DNA from: Pusillimonas sp. UBA6240
GTDB lineage: Bacteria; Pseudomonadota; Gammaproteobacteria; Burkholderiales; Burkholderiaceae_B
Length of the DNA: 10,662 nucleotides
Assembly (NCBI GenBank): GCA_002441445.1
Contig: DJWC01000048.1
Coordinates: 2,748-13,409, forward strand
Reading direction: 5' to 3'
Positions 1-4,621 of this stretch are shown in pieces. The notes beneath the pieces were generated by a model, which ran no database searches, was not told the DNA's origin, and saw only the letters and a program-made list of their open reading frames with translations. Position 1 is the stretch's first letter. The number at the start of each line of letters is the position of its first letter. The position numbers and the translations under genes are program-made.

Positions 1-2256
1 CGCCATGCGGCCCGAGGCCGGCGCATCGATCATCGCGATGGGCGTGCGTTCGCCCATCGCCATCGCTTCGCCGCGCACGCTTTCGTAGTCGGCCAGGGTC
101 ACGGCGCAATCGGCCACGGGAATCTGCCACGGCCCGACCATCTGGTCGCGGCTGCTCATGCCGCCCACGGTCCGATCGCCGATCGTGATCAGGAAATTCT
201 TGCTGGCCACGGTGGGATGGCGCAGCACGCGTTCGATGGCGTCCTCGAGGCCGATGCCGACCAGATCCAGATCGGGATGCGAAAGCTCGATGCGCGCCAC
301 ATCGCGCGTCATGCGCGGCGGCTTGCCCAGGATGACGTCTATCGGCACATCGACCGGGCGCTGGCCTGGCGGCAGATCGGCGTCGGCCCCGGAAAAGCCG
401 GGCAGGCCTTCGCCGTAGGTGACGCGCAGCTGCCGCTCTTCAGTCGCGACACCGACCACGGCGTAGGGGCAGCGCTCGCGCCGCGTGATCAGATCGAAGC
501 GCTGCAGGTCTTCGGGCAATATGGCCAGGACGTAGCGTTCCTGCGATTCATTGCTCCAGATTTCGGCGGCCGACAGGCCGGACTCTTCCACATGGACTTG
601 CTGCAGTTCAAACAGCGCGCCCCTCCCCGCGTCATTGACGAGTTCGGGAAAAGCATTGGACAAGCCACCCGCGCCCACATCGTGTATGGCCACGATGGGA
701 TTGCGCTCGCCCTGCTGCCAGCAGCGATCGATGACCTCTTGCGCGCGGCGCTCCATTTCCGGATTGCCCCGTTGCACGGAATCGAAATCGAGTTCGGCGG
801 TATTGGCGCCCACGCTCATGCTGGACGCCGCCCCGCCCCCCATGCCTATGCGCATGCCCGGCCCGCCCAATTGAATGAGCAAGGCGCCGGGAGGGATGGG
901 GTCTTTATGGGTCAGGCGGCTGTCGACATAGCCCAGGCCGCCGGCGATCATGATGGGCTTGTGATAGCCCCAGTGCGTGCCGCCCGAGCTTTGCTCGAAG
1001 CTGCGGAAATAGCCCAGCAGGTTGGGACGGCCGAACTCATTGTTGAATGCGGCGCCCCCGATGGGGCCTTCGATCATGATGTCCAGAGGGCTGGCGATGC
1101 GGTCGGGCGCGCCGTAGGCATCGCTTTCCCACGGCTCCAGAGCGTCCTTGAAACGCAGGTGGGAAACCGTGAAGCCGGTCAGGCCGGCCTTGGGCTTGGA
1201 GCCCCTGCCCGTAGCGCCTTCATCGCGGATCTCGCCGCCAGCGCCGGTGGAGGCGCCGGGAAACGGCGCGATGGCCGTCGGATGGTTATGGGTCTCCACC
1301 TTCATCAGCGTGTGGACCAGCGCCGGATGATGAGCATAAGGCGCCGCGGCCTGCCCGGCCGCCCCCGCGTGGAACAGCGTGGCGGGCCCGCCCGCCATGA
1401 TGGCCGCATTGTCCGCATACGCGACCACGGTGCCCTCGGGCTGAGCGGCATGGGTGGCGCGTATCATGCCGAACAGGGTGTGGGGCTGCTCATCGCCGTC
1501 GATGATCCATTGCGCGTTGAAAATCTTGTGTCGGCAGTGCTCGCTATTGGCCTGCGCAAACATCATGAGTTCGACGTCCGTGGGGTTGCGGCCCAGGCGC
1601 TGGAAGGCGTCGACCAGATAATCGATTTCATCGTCCGACAGCGCCAGCCCCAGCGAGCGATTGGCCTGCGTCAAGGCGGCGGCGCCCTGCCCGATGATGT
1701 CCACGGTCTGCAAGGGCTTGCCCGGCAGCGAGGCGAACAGCGCCTGGCCGTCGAACGACGCGTCGACGACGGTCTCCGTCATGCGATCATGCAGGCAGCC
1801 GGCGATGCGCGCCAATTGATCGGCGTCCAGCGTCTTGGCGCCCAGCAGCCCGCGAGCCGGGCTGATCAGGTAGCGCACGCCGCGCTCGATGCGGCACACG
1901 GCGGGCAAGCCGCAATTGTGCGCAATATCGGTGGCCTTGCTGGCCCAGGGAGAAACAGTGCCAAAGCGCGGAAATACGCGCAGCACCAGGGTGTTCTTGC
2001 CTTCCTTGCCGGCATCGGCGACGACTGTGCCGTAGTCCAGTAATTGTTCCAGCCTGGCCTGCTCCTGCTGCGCAAGCTCCGCGTCGACCCAGACATAATG
2101 CTCGTAACGCCCCTGGATGTCGGCAATGGGAAGGTCGAGTTCGGCGAATCTTTGAAGCAGCCGCTCGCGGCGAAAAGGGGACAGGACCGAAGGGCCAAGA
2201 AAATACTGAATAGAGTTCACGAGGCTGCGCAGGCAAAATGGAGGGAAAGGAACCAT
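1..2256 (-). CDS. purL: Phosphoribosylformylglycinamidine synthase (FGAM synthase, PurL), N-terminal part, cut by the left edge
   Basis: This cytoplasmic enzyme of de novo purine synthesis makes FGAM from FGAR, glutamine and ATP. The minus-strand frame is open from the start codon to base 1, giving 752 codons of a protein that has about 1300 residues in E. coli; the rest, including the C-terminal glutaminase domain, lies outside. Visible landmarks, numbered from the ATG: an N-terminal domain with LSPFRRERLL near residue 24 and SPWASKATDIAHNCGL near 100; the linker motif FAQANSEHCRHKIFN near 232; ETHNHP at 321-326 followed by GGEIRDEGATGRG; GGAAFNNEFGRP near 400; GGGAASSM near 475; DVGAGGLSNA near 525; NESQERYVLA; and GDRTVGGMSSRDQMVGPW near the edge. 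The start is uncertain. ATG at 2256 has an AGG four bases upstream, while an in-frame GTG at 2220 gives an N-terminus (VNSIQYFLGPS) that matches E. coli PurL better but lacks a ribosome site. No frameshift or stop was seen. Function is certain. Confidence 0.95.
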   Translation of the reverse strand, partial: MVPFPPFCLRSLVNSIQYFLGPSVLSPFRRERLLQRFAELDLPIADIQGRYEHYVWVDAELAQQEQARLEQLLDYGTVVADAGKEGKNTLVLRVFPRFGTVSPWASKATDIAHNCGLPAVCRIERGVRYLISPARGLLGAKTLDADQLARIAGCLHDRMTETVVDASFDGQALFASLPGKPLQTVDIIGQGAAALTQANRSLGLALSDDEIDYLVDAFQRLGRNPTDVELMMFAQANSEHCRHKIFNAQWIIDGDEQPHTLFGMIRATHAAQPEGTVVAYADNAAIMAGGPATLFHAGAAGQAAAPYAHHPALVHTLMKVETHNHPTAIAPFPGASTGAGGEIRDEGATGRGSKPKAGLTGFTVSHLRFKDALEPWESDAYGAPDRIASPLDIMIEGPIGGAAFNNEFGRPNLLGYFRSFEQSSGGTHWGYHKPIMIAGGLGYVDSRLTHKDPIPPGALLIQLGGPGMRIGMGGGAASSMSVGANTAELDFDSVQRGNPEMERRAQEVIDRCWQQGERNPIVAIHDVGAGGLSNAFPELVNDAGRGALFELQQVHVEESGLSAAEIWSNESQERYVLAILPEDLQRFDLITRRERCPYAVVGVATEERQLRVTYGEGLPGFSGADADLPPGQRPVDVPIDVILGKPPRMTRDVARIELSHPDLDLVGIGLEDAIERVLRHPTVASKNFLITIGDRTVGGMSSRDQMVGPWQIPVADCAVTLADYESVRGEAMAMGERTPIAMIDAPASGRMA

Positions 2257-2401
2257 TTTACCTGTTTGCGGAGGGCGAAGGACGGGCCGGCAAGGGGCGG
2301 TTTGCATGCCGCCCGACGGTGGATCTCGATGGGCCACGCGCGTTGGCGATCCATCCAGCTACACCCGTCCCGCCCCTGCATCCACGCGATCAAAGGAAAC
2401 A

Positions 2402-2417
2402 CCTATGTGTGCATAGG
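2402..2417. repeat. Perfect inverted repeat upstream of the Bug gene
   Basis: The sequence CCTATG-TGTG-CATAGG has two perfect 6-base arms around a 4-base spacer and lies about 105 bases before the Bug start codon. There is no T-tract after it, so it is not a terminator. A dyad upstream of a binding-protein gene fits a regulator site. The core CATAG also occurs in both arms of the long inverted repeat between the LysR and hydrolase genes (4450-4542), so one regulator might bind both regions; that link is inference. Confidence 0.45.
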
Positions 2418-2427
2418 AATTCGATAT
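2413..2427. promoter_or_regulatory. Candidate LysR/Nac-type operator (ATA-N9-TAT) before the Bug gene
   Basis: The bases read ATA, nine bases (ggaattcga), TAT. This contains the general LysR box T-N11-A and equals the ATA-N9-TAT consensus reported for the enterobacterial Nac protein. It overlaps the right arm of the 2402-2417 dyad and is centred 102 bases before the Bug ATG. A box of the same form lies before the hydrolase gene (4526-4540), and the nearby LysR protein looks Nac-like. The pattern is short, so a chance match is possible. Confidence 0.35.
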
Positions 2428-2521
2428 TGGCGCCCCAGCCCTCGCCTCGTTAGCATGTGCACCTTACAGAATATGGATGGAGCCAAAAGTGGCTCAACCG
2501 TCACTACACGAGGAGTCGATC

Positions 2522-3487
2522 ATGCTCAAGCTTCGCCTGGCCACGGCCTTTTGCGCCACTTTACTCTGCGCGGCCAGTTCCGCAACCAGTTTTCCCGATC
2601 GCGCCGTTACCTTGATCGTGCCTCAATCGGCCGGTTCGGGCGGCGACGTCGTCGCCCGCCTGCTCAGCGACAAGATCGCCCAGAACCTCGGTCAATCAGT
2701 CATCGTGGATAATAAACCAGGCGCAAATGGTGTCGTTGCAATGTCCTCCGTCGCCAAAGCGCGAGCTGACGGCTACACCATACTGCTGACGGGGGTTTCA
2801 CAGATGAGCTTCAATCCACATCTGTACGCTACGCTGCCTTATGATCCCGCCAAGGACTTCACCTATGTAGCACCCGTCGTGGACACGCCCTTTGTGCTGA
2901 TCGCCAGCAAGAATAGCGGCTTCAAGACACTGGAAGATTTTATTTCCACGGCTCGCAAACAGCCGGGCGACGTTACCTTTTCCAGCGCAGGCAAAGGGAA
3001 CTCTACCCATCTGGCGACCGAAATGGCGGCGAGCCAGGCAAACATCACCTTGCAGCACATTCCCTACAAGGGCTCCGCACCGGCCCTCAACGCGGTCATG
3101 TCGGGCGAAGTCGATGTCATGACCAGCGTGCTTGGCACGGCCTTGCCTCAAATTACCGCGGGCGCCGTCGTTCCGCTAGCCGTTCTGGCTGGCGAGCGCG
3201 CCACGGATCTGCCCGATGTGCCCACGCTCAAAGAAGCGGGCCTGAAGGCGCCGCCCATGCCAGGCTGGTATGCCATTGTGGGTCCCGCTGGCCTGGAGCC
3301 GGACATTGTCCAACGACTCAACACTGCCATTCAATCCGCCCTGGCCGATCCAGTTATCGACCAGCGCCTGCGAAAACTGTATTTCGTGCCCATGCAGGGC
3401 TCGGCGCAGGAAATGATGGAACGCGCCGAACGGGACTCGAAGGTATGGGGCGCCTTCATCGCCAAGGCAGGGCTGAAAGTCGATTAG
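2522..3487 (+). CDS. Bug-family tripartite tricarboxylate transporter substrate-binding protein
   Basis: This is a periplasmic solute-binding protein of 321 residues, the normal size for the Bug (TctC-like) family. Such proteins capture a small, usually carboxylated, ligand; some feed the TctAB membrane permease and many are orphans. The first ~23 residues form a Sec signal peptide: a basic start (MLKLR), a hydrophobic core and a likely cleavage before SFPDR or FPDR. Family landmarks are FPDRAVTLIVP (24-34), NKPGANG (64-70), YDPAKDFTYVAPV (107-119), HLATEM (163-168), PYKGSAPALNAVMSGEVDVM (181-200), DLPDVPTLKEAG (229-240) and GPAGLEPDIVQRLN (254-267). The start at 2522 is chosen because AGGAG at 2511-2515 sits six bases before it and because it places the signal peptide at the N-terminus; an upstream in-frame ATG at 2477 would add 15 residues before it. 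The ligand cannot be told. No permease gene lies in the window. The LysR gene converges on it 11 bases downstream. Confidence 0.93.
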   Translation: MLKLRLATAFCATLLCAASSATSFPDRAVTLIVPQSAGSGGDVVARLLSDKIAQNLGQSVIVDNKPGANGVVAMSSVAKARADGYTILLTGVSQMSFNPHLYATLPYDPAKDFTYVAPVVDTPFVLIASKNSGFKTLEDFISTARKQPGDVTFSSAGKGNSTHLATEMAASQANITLQHIPYKGSAPALNAVMSGEVDVMTSVLGTALPQITAGAVVPLAVLAGERATDLPDVPTLKEAGLKAPPMPGWYAIVGPAGLEPDIVQRLNTAIQSALADPVIDQRLRKLYFVPMQGSAQEMMERAERDSKVWGAFIAKAGLKVD

Positions 3488-3496
3488 TACCCTGCC
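3466..3496. repeat. Inverted repeat spanning the Bug stop codon, possible weak two-way terminator
   Basis: GGCAGGG at 3466-3472 is perfectly complementary to CCCTGCC at 3490-3496, with a 17-base loop containing the Bug stop codon. It lies in the junction of two convergent genes, where a terminator that works both ways would be useful. There is no T-run on either side and the loop is long, so intrinsic termination is doubtful. Confidence 0.25.
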
Positions 3497-3498
3497 GG

Positions 3499-4425
3499 TC
3501 AACTCGCCAGGCGCACTCCGGTCCACTCGCCGCGCTGCACCAGGCCACGGGCCACATCGATCACTGCGCGATGCACGGCCACACAGGCGACGCTCTTTTC
3601 CGCCGTCGCCGCCAGACAGAGAGAAACCCGCCTGCTGAAACCTTCACTGGCGATCCGGGTCCCCACGATACCCCCAGCCGATTGCGCAGCCGGCCCCGCG
3701 AGCACTGAAGATGGAAGGACCGTCCAGCCGCGGCCGGCGCAGACCAAATCCATGAGTATGGAAAGCGCGCTGGTTTCGACCAATAGATTGAAATCCAGCT
3801 CGGCCTCCGAGAATACGCTCTCGATCAGCAACCGTATAGAGTTCGGGAAGCTCGGCAGCACCAGAGGGAGATCGGCCATCTCTTGAAGAGTCACGGTTTT
3901 CTTGTTCAGGAAGGGCCCTACCAGCAATAGATCTTCAGTCAATAGCAATGTGGTCTTCATGCGCGAGCGCTGTGGCTGCACATTCATCGCCACCGACATA
4001 TCGATCTGCTGCCGGGCGACGGCCTCGGCCAGGCTGGCGCTGCTGCCCTCGATGACTTCCAGCACCACCTCTGGAAACGCTTTCGATACAGCGTCAATGA
4101 CTGGCAGCGCCAAGATACGAGATGTGCTGGTGGGCATGCCCAGCGTCACTCGCCCCGAAGGGGTGTCCCGGCCATGCCTTATGGCCGCCCGCGCCTCGTC
4201 CACCTGACGCAGCACCATCTTGGCGTGGCGGTACAACAACTTGCCCGCATCAGTCGGCCGGACCCCGCCGGCGCTGCGTATCAGCAACGGCACTTCGAGT
4301 TCAGCTTCGAGATTGGCGACGTGCTGGCTGAGCGATGGCTGGGCGATATGCAGCGCTTCAGCAGCCGCAGTAATGTTTCCGAGCTCGACGATACGGGAAA
4401 AATATTTTAGTTGTCGCAGATCCAT
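3499..4425 (-). CDS. LysR-type transcriptional regulator, Nac-like
   Basis: This is a cytoplasmic DNA-binding regulator of 308 residues, the normal LysR size. An N-terminal winged helix-turn-helix (about 1-60) contains LGNITAAAEALHIAQPSLSQ at 15-34 and the wing VPLLIRSAGGVRPTDAG at 45-61. A linker helix follows (about 62-88), then a two-lobed effector domain starting at SGRVTLGMP (90-98). The N-terminal half resembles Nac (nitrogen assimilation control): both have the pattern LKYF.IV..G..T.AAE.LHIAQP.LSQ.VA.LE. This suggests the subfamily but does not show a role in nitrogen control, because many catabolic regulators share it. The start is supported by AGGA seven bases upstream (minus strand, 4433-4436). 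It is divergent from the hydrolase and convergent with the Bug gene, so by LysR custom it probably controls the hydrolase and itself, and perhaps the Bug gene. The effector is unknown. Confidence 0.93.
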   Translation of the reverse strand: MDLRQLKYFSRIVELGNITAAAEALHIAQPSLSQHVANLEAELEVPLLIRSAGGVRPTDAGKLLYRHAKMVLRQVDEARAAIRHGRDTPSGRVTLGMPTSTSRILALPVIDAVSKAFPEVVLEVIEGSSASLAEAVARQQIDMSVAMNVQPQRSRMKTTLLLTEDLLLVGPFLNKKTVTLQEMADLPLVLPSFPNSIRLLIESVFSEAELDFNLLVETSALSILMDLVCAGRGWTVLPSSVLAGPAAQSAGGIVGTRIASEGFSRRVSLCLAATAEKSVACVAVHRAVIDVARGLVQRGEWTGVRLAS

Positions 4426-4514
4426 GCCTTATTCCTGATTCAGGGCCGAGCATAGTAAAAAACTTCCACTTCCCGCCCGACCCCGTTAACCCGAAACTCC
4501 GGTCGCTCGCTCCG

Positions 4515-4530
4515 CATATAGCCATATAGC
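4515..4530. repeat. Tandem direct repeat of 8 bp (CATATAGC twice)
   Basis: CATATAGC occurs twice without a spacer at 4515-4522 and 4523-4530 and directly abuts the right arm of the long inverted repeat. Eight bases is less than one helical turn, so two proteins could not easily bind the two copies on one face; the repeat may be a small duplication inside an operator or part of a bendable AT-rich segment. Confidence 0.5.
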
Positions 4531-4540
4531 TTTTTACTAT
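4526..4540. promoter_or_regulatory. Candidate LysR/Nac-type operator (ATA-N9-TAT) before the hydrolase
   Basis: The bases read ATA, nine bases (gctttttac), TAT, which contains the LysR box T-N11-A. The box bridges the tandem repeat and the right arm of the long inverted repeat and is centred 89 bases before the hydrolase start codon. That is close to the 102-base distance of the matching box before the Bug gene. Binding by the adjacent LysR protein is inferred from position and subfamily only. Confidence 0.4.
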
Positions 4541-4621
4541 GCTGGCATTGAAATCGCGTATTGGCGCAAGCGCCGGCCCGCCACTACCATGGGCCCGACG
4601 TTCACCCTTTAACAGTACTAC

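Larger units (their letters stand above)
2257..2521. other. Intergenic region between divergent purL and the Bug gene
   Basis: This 265-base stretch should hold the promoters of purL (leftward) and of the binding-protein gene (rightward). The half next to purL (about 2257-2400) is GC-rich and I found no convincing -35/-10 pair in it. The half next to the Bug gene is more AT-rich and holds an inverted repeat (2402-2417), an ATA-N9-TAT box (2413-2427) and a weak promoter candidate: TTGGCG at 2427-2432 and TAGCAT at 2451-2456, 18 bases apart, each matching four of six consensus bases. If that promoter is real, the inverted repeat is centred about 53 bases upstream of the transcription start, a usual position for a LysR-type activator site. 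The promoter is a guess; the repeats are directly visible. Confidence 0.5.
4450..4542. repeat. Perfect 12-bp inverted repeat with arms 69 bases apart
   Basis: The left arm GCATAGTAAAAA (4450-4461) is the exact reverse complement of the right arm TTTTTACTATGC (4531-4542). The left arm lies 24 bases upstream of the LysR start codon and the right arm 79 bases upstream of the hydrolase start. The spacing is too wide for a hairpin-type operator but fits two regulator-binding sites held by a LysR tetramer with DNA bending, or two mirrored promoter cores (TACTAT outward in each). Confidence 0.6.
4426..4621. promoter_or_regulatory. Divergent control region between the LysR regulator and the CocE-type hydrolase
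   Basis: These 196 bases separate two genes transcribed away from each other and are clearly less GC-rich than the flanking housekeeping genes. They contain a 12-bp inverted repeat with widely spaced arms (4450-4461 and 4531-4542), an 8-bp tandem repeat (4515-4530), an ATA-N9-TAT box (4526-4540) and a short dyad GGCGC-AA-GCGCC at 4563-4574. Each arm of the long repeat contains TACTAT pointing outwards, which could act as a -10 element in each direction, but neither has a recognisable -35 element at proper distance. A TTGAAA lies at 4548-4553 without a matching -10. This is the natural place for autoregulation and effector-dependent activation by the LysR protein. Confidence 0.6.

Noticed and set aside
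217..2043. Long plus-strand open frame (608 codons) antisense to purL
   Set aside because: It runs opposite a fully conserved PurL frame, has the Ala/Arg/Gly/Gln-rich composition of a GC-skewed shadow and shows no recognisable domain. High GC at purL third positions removes stops from this antisense frame.
2522..2600. Possible lipoprotein signal in the Bug protein (LLCA at 14-17)
   Set aside because: The residue before the cysteine is Leu rather than Gly/Ala/Ser, so the lipobox rule is not met; a normal Sec signal with cleavage near residue 23 fits better and is typical of Bug proteins.
2044..2712. Plus-strand open frame of 222 codons covering the purL 5' end, the intergenic region and the Bug N-terminus
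   Set aside because: It overlaps the Bug signal peptide in another frame and shows no domain or ribosome site; it is a chance frame.
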